Shown one piece after another: positions 41,948-50,289 of a stretch of 64,000 bases of DNA; the first letter of the stretch is position 1; every line of letters begins with the position of its first letter. The stretch is from Paenibacillus_E sp042676385 (GTDB taxonomy: Bacteria; Bacillota; Bacilli; Paenibacillales; NBRC-103111). The notes beneath the pieces were generated by a model. It was not told where the DNA came from. It was given only the letters and a program-made list of their open reading frames with translations, and made no database searches. The DNA lies in assembly GCF_042676385.1 (NCBI RefSeq), contig NZ_JBHTHA010000026.1:1-64000 (forward strand), read 5' to 3'. The position numbers and the translations under genes were made by a program.

Positions 41948-43507
41948 TCAGTCTTTGTTCCCCTGACGGAACTCGGAAGGCGTTCTTCCGGTATACTTTT
42001 TGAACTGCTGCGTGAAGTATTTAATGTCTTCATAACCAACGCGTCTGGCGATGTCGCCGACTTTGGTCTGCGAGCTTTGAAGGATGTCAATCGCGCGTTT
42101 CATCCGTTCCTGCGTGACAAACTCAATATAGGTATACCCCGTTTCCCGTTTAAATACTTCGCTGAAGTGATTAGGATTCACGTGTACGAAACCCGCTACC
42201 TGCTGAAGCGAAATGGACCGATCCAAATTGTCCCGAATGTAGGCAATGGCCTTATGAATATAGGCATAGCGCTGCTGGCCCAAGCTTTGATGAAAGCTGG
42301 ACATGACCGCAGACAAAGCCTTAAACACCTCATCTTCGGGCCGTCCCTCTTGGATAAAGGCGGGCATGGCCTCCAAAGGCACGGTCTCCTCTTGCGAGGA
42401 GCGTGCGCGCTCGAGCCAGCGATGGCCTGCAATGACCAACGATTGCAAATAGCCCTGTACGGTAATTGGCGTTGCAGCTGCATCTTCCATCTGCTCACGC
42501 ACCTTTTGATTGACCCAGTGACGCAGTTCCGTCGCATTATCGCTCATCAGGATAGCTGTAAGTTCCGCTTCTTCCTTCTCCGCGCACACCGTTCGCCCTC
42601 CACTGCGCTCCCGAATATCCTCCTGCGTAAACAAGCCCTGCGTACCGAGCAAGCCTTGGTAAGCGAAAATCTCTTTGGCCACGCGGTAAGATTCGCGAAG
42701 ATCATCGTAATCTTGCGCAATGCTGCCGATCGCGGCAAACGCGGAACATTTGAGCGTATCCGTAACACGTTTGAGAGCAAGCTTCAGCCCGGCGTAATCG
42801 GTCAAGCCCGCTTCATAACGGACGACGAGCAGCAAATGATCTTTATGCATGAGCGTTACGCAAGGGAGCAGCTCGGAAAGTATGTTTTCCGCCGCTCCTT
42901 GCAGAAGTCCGGTAAATTGCGCCTCTCCCCACCCAGATACCGAGAGAAGCATCACCTGCATGCTTAACGCAGCACCCGTTTCCGGGTGAATTTCGACGTT
43001 ATGTCGGCGAAACCAATCGCGAAGCTGATCTTTCGCAGCCGGATCATCCTGCAATCCCCGTTGCAGCGCCCGATCCAGCAATTGCTGGCGCAGAGCGGCT
43101 TGCTGGAGATGATCCTGCTTGATCAGCTCCCATTTATCCATGATGTTCTGCTTCGCTTTCATGGCAGCTTTAATAATTTCCTCGGGACGGCTTGTCTTCA
43201 GCAAATAGTCCGTAACGCCTTCACGCAGCGCCTGCTGCGCATAGCCGAAATCGTCGTAACCCGTTAGGATCACGATCTCCGTATCCGGCAGCAGCTCTTT
43301 GACCTTGTGGGCGAGCTCGATGCCGTCCATACCGGACATGCGGATATCGGTGAGAATTATATGCGGCTTCTCGGCGGGAATGCGCTCCAATGCCTCTTCA
43401 GCCGAAGATGCCGGTGGCAGCAGCTCAAGGCCGAGTTCCTTCCAGTCAATCACGGTGCACAGACCTGTACGGATGATCACTTCGTCATCCACGATCATTA
43501 TTTTCAT
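41948..43507 (-). CDS. YesN-type response regulator, AraC output
   Basis: This 519-residue regulator has an N-terminal receiver (VDDEVIIRTG, acceptor Asp in ILTDIRMSG, and Lys in LLKTSR), a long linker region, and a C-terminal AraC DNA-binding domain with two helix-turn-helix units (SISLQQVAGFVHVNPNHFSEVFKRE and VGDIARRVGYEDIKYFTQQFKKYTG). The ATG overlaps the kinase stop codon by four bases (ATGA). It should activate the transporter genes downstream, and the repeated CAWACTTTTTGTT upstream of the kinase may be its binding site. Confidence 0.93.
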   Translation of the reverse strand: MKIMIVDDEVIIRTGLCTVIDWKELGLELLPPASSAEEALERIPAEKPHIILTDIRMSGMDGIELAHKVKELLPDTEIVILTGYDDFGYAQQALREGVTDYLLKTSRPEEIIKAAMKAKQNIMDKWELIKQDHLQQAALRQQLLDRALQRGLQDDPAAKDQLRDWFRRHNVEIHPETGAALSMQVMLLSVSGWGEAQFTGLLQGAAENILSELLPCVTLMHKDHLLLVVRYEAGLTDYAGLKLALKRVTDTLKCSAFAAIGSIAQDYDDLRESYRVAKEIFAYQGLLGTQGLFTQEDIRERSGGRTVCAEKEEAELTAILMSDNATELRHWVNQKVREQMEDAAATPITVQGYLQSLVIAGHRWLERARSSQEETVPLEAMPAFIQEGRPEDEVFKALSAVMSSFHQSLGQQRYAYIHKAIAYIRDNLDRSISLQQVAGFVHVNPNHFSEVFKRETGYTYIEFVTQERMKRAIDILQSSQTKVGDIARRVGYEDIKYFTQQFKKYTGRTPSEFRQGNKD

Positions 43508-45300
43508 ATCGCCGACTCTCCCTTCGACAGAGGAATGATAAATGAAATGCGCGTTCCGACCCCGCTCGTACTATCGATATGGAGCCCGGATTGGACCCCA
43601 TAATGAAGCAACAGCCTTCGGTGCACGTTAATAAGTCCATAACTGGTACCGGCTTTCTGCGGTTCCTCCTTAGTCCCGTTCAACATGCCCAATTGACGAT
43701 TGGCCGAAGCAAGCTGCTGCCCAATATCGCGAAGCTTGGCTTCGTCGATTCCGATGCCCGTATCTTCGACGGTGAATTTCATCCGATCCTCCTGCAGCTC
43801 CCCATGCACGTAAATGTTGCCTTTAGCCTTTTTCTTTTGAATCCCGTGAATAAGGCTGTTCTCGATCAGGGGCTGGAGCAGCAGTTTTAGCATCGGAATT
43901 TGCTGCATCGCCGGATCAATAAAAAACTCAATCTCAAACTGCTCCGGGAACCGTATGGACTGGATATATGCGTAATTCTGGGCATGAGAAACTTCTTGCT
44001 GTACCATACAAAATTCTTCGCCCTTATTCAAACTGAAACGCAGGAAATCGCTCAATGCCCCGACCATTTCGGCAATTTGCCGGTCCTTGTTCATGAGGGC
44101 GATCCAATGAATGGACGATAGCGTGTTGTACAGGAAGTGCGGGTTGATCTGCGCTTGCAGCGCCATAATATCCGCCTCTTTTTTCATCGCTTCATTCAGC
44201 TGCACCTGCTCTTTCAAGCGGCCGATCCTTTCGCTGAGCTTGTTATAGCTGTGGACGAGCAGCCCGACTTCGTCGGTGCTTTTTACCTCGTATGTTGGGA
44301 TCGTATCGTCCGGGTTCAGATCCTTGAGATATTTGGTCAATTTGATCAAAGGCTTCGTTACCCACTGCAAAAAATACAACACCATTATGATGGCAAGCAG
44401 GAGGGCGATTCCGATTGCGATAGCCGTGACCGTGACCACGTACTCATTTTGCGCCCGATAAATATGCGTCGGAATAAACCCGACCAGCTTCCAGTCCATC
44501 CGCGGAATCGCATTGTACAATACGGTCTGGCGCTGGTCCCCTTTTTCAATGCTTAAAATGCCGTTCGTGCCCGGAAGCTGTCCGATCTGCGGATAGATTT
44601 CGGCCATGGCATGTCCTAACCATGCAGGGTCGCCTCCCGAAATAATGTTATTATTCTGATCGAGCAGCAGCACGAACCCGCTTTGCTCCCAACCGGCTTC
44701 CGTCAAATACCGCTCTAGCTCGGATTGATCCATGCTGATAGCGAGCATGCCGGTCGTTTTGTAGTTGCTGATATCCCGGGTCGGCCTAACAAGGGAGAGG
44801 ACTTTCTTCGGACCGTCCGTGGTTTGGTTCACATATAACGGGGACCACCATTTAATCGATGATTTGTACACGGATTCATTTTGCTGTAGTAGCGCATATA
44901 ATCCTGAGCTCGTAATCGTCGTCGTCGACAACACAGGATTGCCGTTTTTCGGTGTGATCGTAATATTAGACATATATTTTTTGGAATACGAAAGATTCCA
45001 TAGCGTGCCAACGATTTGCGAATAGCTGTTAACGTCACCCTCCTGGTTAGCGAGGTAGGCTTGAATATCCTTTTGCCCGATCAGAAAAATGGATGTATTT
45101 TCCACATCCTGGGTGACAAAGTCAAGCTTGTCCGTTATTTGCTTGAGCGTGTTCATTCCGGCCTGCTTCGCTTTCTCCTCCGTTATGGATGTCGCAATAC
45201 GATAGGACACAATACCTGTGGATAAAAGCGGTAATACGACTGCGAATATAATGAGCAATGAAAGCTTGCGTTTCAAGGATTTGGCAAACCAGCGTATCAT
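43504..45300 (-). CDS. YesM-type sensor histidine kinase
   Basis: This 598-residue membrane kinase has a membrane segment near the N-terminus, an extracellular dCache-like sensor (about 40-290), a second membrane segment (about 290-315), HAMP, a His_kinase domain with the His in INPHFLYNTLSSIHW, and HATPase with LIENSLIHG, DTGIGIDE and GTSYGLINVHRRL. YesM kinases respond to extracellular carbohydrate signals. The ATG at 45300 lies 7 bases after GAGGGG; the longer frame begins in the promoter. It is cotranscribed with the YesN-type gene and placed before a sugar transporter. Confidence 0.92.
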   Translation of the reverse strand: MIRWFAKSLKRKLSLLIIFAVVLPLLSTGIVSYRIATSITEEKAKQAGMNTLKQITDKLDFVTQDVENTSIFLIGQKDIQAYLANQEGDVNSYSQIVGTLWNLSYSKKYMSNITITPKNGNPVLSTTTITSSGLYALLQQNESVYKSSIKWWSPLYVNQTTDGPKKVLSLVRPTRDISNYKTTGMLAISMDQSELERYLTEAGWEQSGFVLLLDQNNNIISGGDPAWLGHAMAEIYPQIGQLPGTNGILSIEKGDQRQTVLYNAIPRMDWKLVGFIPTHIYRAQNEYVVTVTAIAIGIALLLAIIMVLYFLQWVTKPLIKLTKYLKDLNPDDTIPTYEVKSTDEVGLLVHSYNKLSERIGRLKEQVQLNEAMKKEADIMALQAQINPHFLYNTLSSIHWIALMNKDRQIAEMVGALSDFLRFSLNKGEEFCMVQQEVSHAQNYAYIQSIRFPEQFEIEFFIDPAMQQIPMLKLLLQPLIENSLIHGIQKKKAKGNIYVHGELQEDRMKFTVEDTGIGIDEAKLRDIGQQLASANRQLGMLNGTKEEPQKAGTSYGLINVHRRLLLHYGVQSGLHIDSTSGVGTRISFIIPLSKGESAI

Positions 45301-45364
45301 CGGTGACCCCTCGATTCTTCGTTGTCTTTTCAAATATATTAACATGAGCCGCGAGAACAAATAT

Positions 45365-45397
45365 CATACTTTTTGTTAGTCAGCCAAACTTTTTGTT
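45365..45397. promoter_or_regulatory. Direct repeat upstream of the YesM/YesN operon
   Basis: CATACTTTTTGTT (45365-45377) and CAAACTTTTTGTT (45385-45397) are 20 bases apart, close to two helical turns. AraC-family regulators commonly bind such direct repeats. They lie 65-97 bases before the kinase start and within about 100 bases of the divergent regulator gene. Confidence 0.5.
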
Positions 45398-45460
45398 TGA
45401 AAACCAAGCAAGTTGTGTTACCATTTTGCTCAGAATATCCCTGTAAAGGAGAAACCATGC

Positions 45461-46117
45461 ATGGAATCGATTCGGGACGAATTTGAGTTTTTGAAGGATC
45501 TTGTTACCGGGTTAGCGGCCCAATTCGGTGACAATTGCGAAGTTGTGCTGCATGATTTGACCGGCTCCTACGAAAGCACGATTGTCGCCATTGCCAATGG
45601 ACATATTACAGGGCGCAAAGTTGGCGATCCCGGTACCAATCTCGGCTTGGAGCTGCTCCGGGGGAATGAAGTAAACGGCAACAAGTTCAATTATACGACG
45701 CAAACGAAAGACGGACGCATTCTGCGTTCCAGCTCAATGTATATGAAAAATAAAGAAGGCCGCATCATCGGCTCGCTCTGCATCAATTACGATATTACAG
45801 AGCTCATGATGGCAGGCAGAACGCTGCAAACGTTTATTAACCCGAGCGAGCAGCCGGAAGTGAAAGAGTCGTTCGTCACCAGTGTCGGCGAACTGCTCGA
45901 CGCTCTGATCGAAGAAGCGCAGGAGCAGGTCGGCAAGCCCGTCGCAGCCATGACAAAAGAGGATAAGATGCGGATGCTCCATCTCCTCGACAGCAAAGGC
46001 GCATTCCTGATTAAAAAAGGCGGCGAAAAAATTTGCAGCTATTTGAATATTTCCAAATATACGCTCTATAGTTACTTGGAAGAAGGCAAGAGCAGCTTAA
46101 AGGAGGGTGAATTGTAG
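45461..46117 (+). CDS. YheO/DauR-type transcriptional regulator
   Basis: This 218-residue protein has an N-terminal PAS-like YheO domain (about 5-118, with CEVVLHDL, RSSSMYMKNKEGRIIGSLCINYD) and a C-terminal DauR-type helix-turn-helix (about 165-210, KGAFLIKKGGEKICSYLNISKYTLYSYL). DauR controls D-arginine use in Pseudomonas; here the next gene acts on D-hydroxyamino acids, so a D-amino acid signal is plausible. AAAGGAG lies 8 bases before the ATG at 45461. Its stop codon shares one base with the GTG start of the next gene. Confidence 0.9.
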   Translation: MESIRDEFEFLKDLVTGLAAQFGDNCEVVLHDLTGSYESTIVAIANGHITGRKVGDPGTNLGLELLRGNEVNGNKFNYTTQTKDGRILRSSSMYMKNKEGRIIGSLCINYDITELMMAGRTLQTFINPSEQPEVKESFVTSVGELLDALIEEAQEQVGKPVAAMTKEDKMRMLHLLDSKGAFLIKKGGEKICSYLNISKYTLYSYLEEGKSSLKEGEL

Positions 46118-47280
46118 TGGAGCAGCAGGCCAAATGGAAGTCGGAAAAAGAGATGGAGTCCGGAAATCAATCGTTAGCAGCTTTGGAGACACCCTGCTTA
46201 ATGATTGATGCAGAGCGCATGGAACGGAATATCGAGAAGATGGCTGACGTTGCGCGGCAGCATGGCGTGAAGCTAAGACCTCACGCGAAAACGCACAAAA
46301 TGCCTAGCATCGCGCTCCAGCAGATCGCAGCAGGCGCCGTAGGCATCACGGTGGCCAAGGTATCCGAGGCGGAAGTGATGGCTGCACACGGTGTGAGCAG
46401 CATCTTCATCGCTTACCCGCTCGTCACGGAAAGCAAGATCGAGAGAGCAATCCGCCTCAGCGAGCGAATTGAGCTGATCGTCGGCGTCGACAGCTTGGCC
46501 GGTGCGCAGCGTTTGGAGCAAACGGCCAGTCGGCTCGGGCATTCGCTCCAAGTCCGGCTCGAGATCGACACCGGCTTTCGCCGCACCGGCGTGCTCTACG
46601 AGCAGGCCGAGCTGCTTGCCTGTGCAATTGCCGGGATGCCGCACCTGCGGTTAACCGGCATCTACACGTTCCGCGGCGCTATTCTCGCAGGCAAGCCTAC
46701 GCTCGACTTGGCCGCGGCCGGCAAAGAAGAAGGCGAGTTGATGGTGCAGCTCGCCGAGCGCATAAGAGCGCAAGGCATCGCCATCACCGATGTCAGCGTC
46801 GGCTCTACCCCGACGGCAGCGTATGCCGCTGCCGTAGATGGCGTGACGGAGGTGCGCCCCGGCACGTACGTCTTTCAAGACCGGATGCAGGCGCGATACG
46901 GCGTCTGCAGCTTGGCCGACTGCGCCGGCAGCGTGCTCGTCACGGTCGTCAGCCGCCCGTCGGCGGACCTGGCGATCGTCGACGGCGGCAGCAAGACGTT
47001 CGCCACCGACGTGCAGCCGGGTACCGCGCCGCTGCAGCTGGCGGGCTTCGGCCACATCGTCGGGCTGGACGACGCGCTGCTCGTGCGCATGAGCGAGGAG
47101 CACGGCATGCTCCAGCTCGGCCCGGAGGCGCAGCGCTCCGCAGGCCTGGAAGTCGGCGACCGGCTGCGCATCATTCCGAACCACATTTGCAGCACCGTCA
47201 ACCTGCATAATGAGGTCATTCTCCAGCGTGGCGAAACGCTGGAGCGAGTGCCGGTGCTGGCTCGCGGCATGTTGGAGTAA
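46117..47280 (+). CDS. D-serine dehydratase/D-threonine aldolase family PLP enzyme
   Basis: This 387-residue fold-type III PLP enzyme has the alanine-racemase-like barrel (LRPHAKTHKMP with the PLP lysine, VRLEIDTGFRRTG, SVGSTPT) and a C-terminal metal-binding domain with PNHICSTVNLHNE. The two ligands in HxC spacing match eukaryotic-type D-serine dehydratase, whereas D-threonine aldolases have His and Asp. The reaction is therefore probably D-serine to pyruvate and ammonia, with D-threonine a possibility. The gene begins at GTG after AGGAGGG and is coupled to the regulator. Its second half is GC-rich. A RidA-type gene lies 531 bases on. Confidence 0.88.
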   Translation: MEQQAKWKSEKEMESGNQSLAALETPCLMIDAERMERNIEKMADVARQHGVKLRPHAKTHKMPSIALQQIAAGAVGITVAKVSEAEVMAAHGVSSIFIAYPLVTESKIERAIRLSERIELIVGVDSLAGAQRLEQTASRLGHSLQVRLEIDTGFRRTGVLYEQAELLACAIAGMPHLRLTGIYTFRGAILAGKPTLDLAAAGKEEGELMVQLAERIRAQGIAITDVSVGSTPTAAYAAAVDGVTEVRPGTYVFQDRMQARYGVCSLADCAGSVLVTVVSRPSADLAIVDGGSKTFATDVQPGTAPLQLAGFGHIVGLDDALLVRMSEEHGMLQLGPEAQRSAGLEVGDRLRIIPNHICSTVNLHNEVILQRGETLERVPVLARGMLE

Positions 47281-47336
47281 GCCGGATGAGCTGGCTGTTC
47301 TGATTAGCCGCTGCCGCATTGCTCAGCGATACGAGA

Positions 47337-47460
47337 TGCATTTCGTGCAGGATAACCGGCGAATTTAGCCGCTTATGTGCGATTTACCTGCATTTTGTGC
47401 AGGATAACTCGGCGAGTATAGCCACTTATGTGCGATTTACCTGCATTTCGTGCAGATCAT
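47337..47460. repeat. Three-unit 52-base array with TGCATTTYGTGCAG
   Basis: TGCATTTCGTGCAGGATAAC, TGCATTTTGTGCAGGATAAC and TGCATTTCGTGCAGATC begin at 47337, 47389 and 47442. Units also share CTTATGTGCGATTTACC. Each core is a CTGCA/TGCAG palindrome. It matches the reverse of the 13.2-kb array in its core. Confidence 0.8.
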
Positions 47461-47603
47461 TGCTGCTCAAAGTGGGTTTTTTCGCCAAAAAGAGTCCGAT
47501 ATCTTGCACAAATAAGTTTAGTCAGCAGTTTAGAGAATATGGGTCGCTATTAAAGCACCTGTTGGACGCAAATTTATTGGAGGTATGTTCCAAACGGGCC
47601 TCC

Positions 47604-47720
47604 AAAGAACAATGGTCTTTAATTAGAGAACCATTTTCGTTACTTATGGTCCTTTGTTCTTTAATCAACCCCAAATCGGAGATTCCTCCCCTTTTAGCGT
47701 CTCTTCGGGCGTTATTAGAG
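47604..47720. repeat. Palindromic AAAGAACAA element and flanking relics
   Basis: AAAGAACAATGG (47604) and CCTTTGTTCTTT (47651-47662) form a near-perfect 12-base inverted repeat enclosing TTTAATTAGAGAACCATTTTCGTTACTTATGG. A further ATTAGAGAACGATGTTCTTAA follows at about 47710. Similar sequence occurs at 38.03-38.15 kb. It looks like a small mobile or REP-like palindrome. Confidence 0.65.
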
Positions 47721-47811
47721 AACGATGTTCTTAACAGGAAAAGTCGGCATACTGGACTGGAGTTCGGTCCATTCATAACATTCAACCCATTTTATCGGAG
47801 GTCATTCGACT

Positions 47812-48276
47812 ATGTTACAAATCGAACAACGATTACAAGAACTCGGCATCACGCTTCCTCCTTCACCTGAGCCGCGTTTTACTTATATTCCTTGCAATCA
47901 AACAGGGAATCTCATTTATTTATCCGGCCAGGATTGCCGCATCAATGGCGAGTTGATGTTTGAAGGCAAGCTAGGCAGCGACATCACCATCGAGCAAGGG
48001 CAGGCAGCCGCACGTCAAACGATCATTAATTGCCTGGCTGTGATGAAAGGCTATCTCGGCGATCTGGATCGCGTCGTGAAAATCGTGAAAATGCTCGGCT
48101 TTGTCAACAGCGCTCCGGGCTTTGCCGATCAGCCGTATGTCATGAACGGCGCGTCGGACTTGCTGGTCGCGGTCTTCGGCGAAAAGGGCAAACATGCCCG
48201 TTCTGCGATCGGGACGAGCGAACTGCCGTTCCATACGCCGGTGGAAATTGAGCTGATTGTTGAAGTTCGCGATTAA
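47812..48276 (+). CDS. ridA: RidA family protein (enamine/imine deaminase)
   Basis: This 154-residue protein has a RidA/YjgF fold with LIYLSGQD near the N-terminus, TIINCLAVMKGYLGDLDRVVKI and the C-terminal HARSAIGTSELPFHTPVEIEL, which keeps the Arg and Glu used to hydrolyse imines such as 2-aminoacrylate. It is longer at the N-terminus than E. coli RidA and closer to the group with an extra N-terminal helix. CGGAGG lies 10 bases before the ATG. It lies behind a D-serine dehydratase-like gene; that reaction releases 2-aminoacrylate, so it may clear it. The 531-base gap makes cotranscription uncertain. Confidence 0.9.
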   Translation: MLQIEQRLQELGITLPPSPEPRFTYIPCNQTGNLIYLSGQDCRINGELMFEGKLGSDITIEQGQAAARQTIINCLAVMKGYLGDLDRVVKIVKMLGFVNSAPGFADQPYVMNGASDLLVAVFGEKGKHARSAIGTSELPFHTPVEIELIVEVRD

Positions 48277-48296
48277 TTTCACACCGCGTCAACAAA

Positions 48297-48338
48297 CAAA
48301 AGCCGACTTCAACCCAAATAGGGCTAAGGTCGGCTTTC
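48297..48338. terminator. Bidirectional terminator between ridA and the chemoreceptor gene
   Basis: AAAGCCGAC pairs with GTCGGCTTT around a 21-base loop that can pair further through AGCC-type bases. T-runs are short. Confidence 0.7.
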
Positions 48339-48358
48339 ATCTATCCGCTTATCGTCAT

Positions 48359-50089
48359 TTATACACGGAACCTGCCAATCAGCTTCTGCAAGTCCTCGGC
48401 CATGCTGTTCAGCACAGCAGCCGAAGATACGATCTCCTCCATGCTGGCGTACTGGCCTTCGACGTTGGAGGAGACGACTCTAGCCCCTGCTGCCGTCTGC
48501 CCGGCGACTTCATCGATGGAGCGGATGACCTCGACCGCAGCGCGCGTTTTCTCGGAAATATCAACGGATCGTCCGGTGACCTCCTCGATCTGGCTTGCGA
48601 GCTCGTCCATCGCGCTTTGAATTCGCTGGAAGGTATTTCTGGCTTCGCTTACAACTTCAAGTCCCGTCTCCACCTCGCGACTTCCTGCTTCCGCCCGGCT
48701 GACGACCTCCGAAGTTTCGCTCTGGATGCTTTCGACCAGCTCCGCGACTTCTTCGGCAGCGGCCCCGGTTTGCATCGACAGCTTGCGAATTTCGTCAGCG
48801 ACGACCGCAAAACCTTTGCCTGCGGCACCGGCGCGTGCTGCTTCAATGGAGGCATTCAAAGCAAGCATATTGGTCTGCCTTGCAATATTTGAAATCATGC
48901 CGTTCGCGTTTACGATTTGTTCAGAGCGCTGTCCTAGTCTTTGTACGGAACCAGCCAGCTCCTTCATCTTCTGATGAATGGAGTTCATTTGGGCAATTGC
49001 CGTGTCAACGGCCTCATTGCCGGCCCCTGCCTCCCGCTGGGCTTGGGTTGATTTCACATTAGCAGCTTGAGTGACACCGGCAATCAGATCGACTGCTGCG
49101 GACATTTCCTCCATGATCGCTACGCCCATATGAACACTGCGCACTTGAGCATCGGTCCCGGTGGAAATCTCCTGCACGATATTCGTGATCTGTTCCGAAG
49201 ACTGGCTCACTTGACCAGAGCCGACACTAAGCGCTTCCGACGCAGCCGCCACTTGCTTGGCGCTGCTGCCCACCTGGCTAATGAGGCTGTGAAGGTTCGC
49301 TTTCATTTGATTGAAGGCTGTTGCCAAACCTCTTAATTCATCGCGGTTTTTCACGTGAATATCGCTTACGGTCAAGTCACTTGCGGCAATTCGCTCAGCC
49401 GCCTGCACCATAGAACGCATTGGCCTTACAATCATGCGAGACAGTAAGAGACCGATTGCGAGAGCAAACAGGAACGCTGCCACACTGACCCAAATTAAAG
49501 TGCGGATTGTCGAAATCACGGTATCATGATTCCGAGCCGAAGCTTCTTCTTGTGCCGTTTTCTCCAATTCTTCAATCTTTCCGGCAGCTTGTGTTAACGT
49601 TTCGGTTGTAGGAATTGCCCACTGCATGGCTTCAGCTTTGGCTAAAGATGCGTTTCCATTATCAGCGTAATCAGTTACTTTTTTGACGAGTCTTGCGAAT
49701 GTCTGATTCGAGTCCATCATCGATTGGATGGCGCTCTTCTCGTCCTCATTCTTGGCCTGATCCCCCATCTCCTTAATGATCGAAGACAAAGTCGAGTTCA
49801 TATCCGTTAATAGCTTTTCCTTATCTTTGGACGGATCCAAAACGTAACCGAAAAGCAAGCTATTTTGCATCTGTGTCTTCTCTTTAATCTCAGAAACATG
49901 TTTGAGCGTTGACACGGTTTCACTTAGTAATTGAGAATTCGAGCTATCCACTTTATTCAAGTATGTATACGACATTCCGCTTGTAACTCCAACCAGCAAT
50001 GATACAATGACAAAGGTTCCGACAATTTTGTTTCGTAAGGAATAGGTAAAACGCTTTTTCTTCTGCTTTTCCTGACTGCTATCTTCCAT
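48359..50089 (-). CDS. Methyl-accepting chemotaxis protein
   Basis: This 576-residue receptor has a membrane segment (about 21-43), a four-helix-bundle type periplasmic sensor (about 45-190), a second membrane segment (about 193-213), HAMP (about 214-268) and a long coiled-coil signalling domain with the hairpin tip IARQTNMLALNASIEAARAGAAGKGFAVVADEIRKL. It controls CheA. A cre-like site and a TATAAT -10 lie upstream, and the ribosome binding site CAGGGGG is the end of a hairpin element. It sits beside the Mgl-type transporter, so it might respond to the same sugar or to MglB. Confidence 0.95.
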   Translation of the reverse strand: MEDSSQEKQKKKRFTYSLRNKIVGTFVIVSLLVGVTSGMSYTYLNKVDSSNSQLLSETVSTLKHVSEIKEKTQMQNSLLFGYVLDPSKDKEKLLTDMNSTLSSIIKEMGDQAKNEDEKSAIQSMMDSNQTFARLVKKVTDYADNGNASLAKAEAMQWAIPTTETLTQAAGKIEELEKTAQEEASARNHDTVISTIRTLIWVSVAAFLFALAIGLLLSRMIVRPMRSMVQAAERIAASDLTVSDIHVKNRDELRGLATAFNQMKANLHSLISQVGSSAKQVAAASEALSVGSGQVSQSSEQITNIVQEISTGTDAQVRSVHMGVAIMEEMSAAVDLIAGVTQAANVKSTQAQREAGAGNEAVDTAIAQMNSIHQKMKELAGSVQRLGQRSEQIVNANGMISNIARQTNMLALNASIEAARAGAAGKGFAVVADEIRKLSMQTGAAAEEVAELVESIQSETSEVVSRAEAGSREVETGLEVVSEARNTFQRIQSAMDELASQIEEVTGRSVDISEKTRAAVEVIRSIDEVAGQTAAGARVVSSNVEGQYASMEEIVSSAAVLNSMAEDLQKLIGRFRV

Positions 50090-50101
50090 CTGCTGTCCCC
50101 C

Positions 50102-50142
50102 TGAGAGTTTTGCTTTAGCAAAACTTGCTTTGTAAGCATTAA
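50102..50142 (-). repeat. Hairpin-SD element, locus D (chemoreceptor leader)
   Basis: In gene sense: TTAATGCTTACAAAGCA, hairpin AGTTTTGC-TAAA-GCAAAACT, CTCAGGGGG and the ATG 7 bases on. The stem is longer by one GC pair on both arms than at the other loci, a paired change that supports structure. Confidence 0.78.
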
Positions 50143-50182
50143 CCCAGCCTTCCGTAGAAAGCTTATGTCGTCATCCTAACTC

Positions 50183-50200
50183 TGAAAGTAATCGCTTTCA
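50183..50200 (-). promoter_or_regulatory. cre-like CcpA site upstream of the chemoreceptor
   Basis: On the minus strand TGAAAGCGATTACTTTCA has perfect 6-base arms, and TGAAAGCGATTACT matches the cre consensus at 13 of 14 positions. A TATAAT (50209-50214) lies just upstream, so it sits close to the expected transcript start. Confidence 0.65.
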
Positions 50201-50218
50201 ATACCTACATTATATAAC

Positions 50219-50243
50219 GGGCTGTCGCAAAATTCGACAGCCC
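50219..50243 (-). terminator. Hairpin after mglC
   Basis: GGGCTGTCG pairs with CGACAGCCC around AATTTTG; the sequence after it on the minus strand is GTTATATAA, a weak T-run. It lies between mglC and the chemoreceptor promoter. Confidence 0.6.
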
Positions 50244-50289
50244 GATTCACCTTTTTCATATAACCAATTTCTAACAATCACATTGGTAT

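Noticed and set aside
42077..42967. 296-codon plus-strand frame opposite the YesN-type gene
   Set aside because: Shadow frame; the minus strand carries receiver and AraC motifs over the same bases.
46651..47319. 222-codon minus-strand frame opposite the D-serine dehydratase-like gene
   Set aside because: It is a shadow frame in GC-rich DNA; the other strand has all family motifs.
47319..47870. 183-codon plus-strand frame
   Set aside because: It runs through two repeat arrays and into the ridA start in another frame, with no ribosome binding site.
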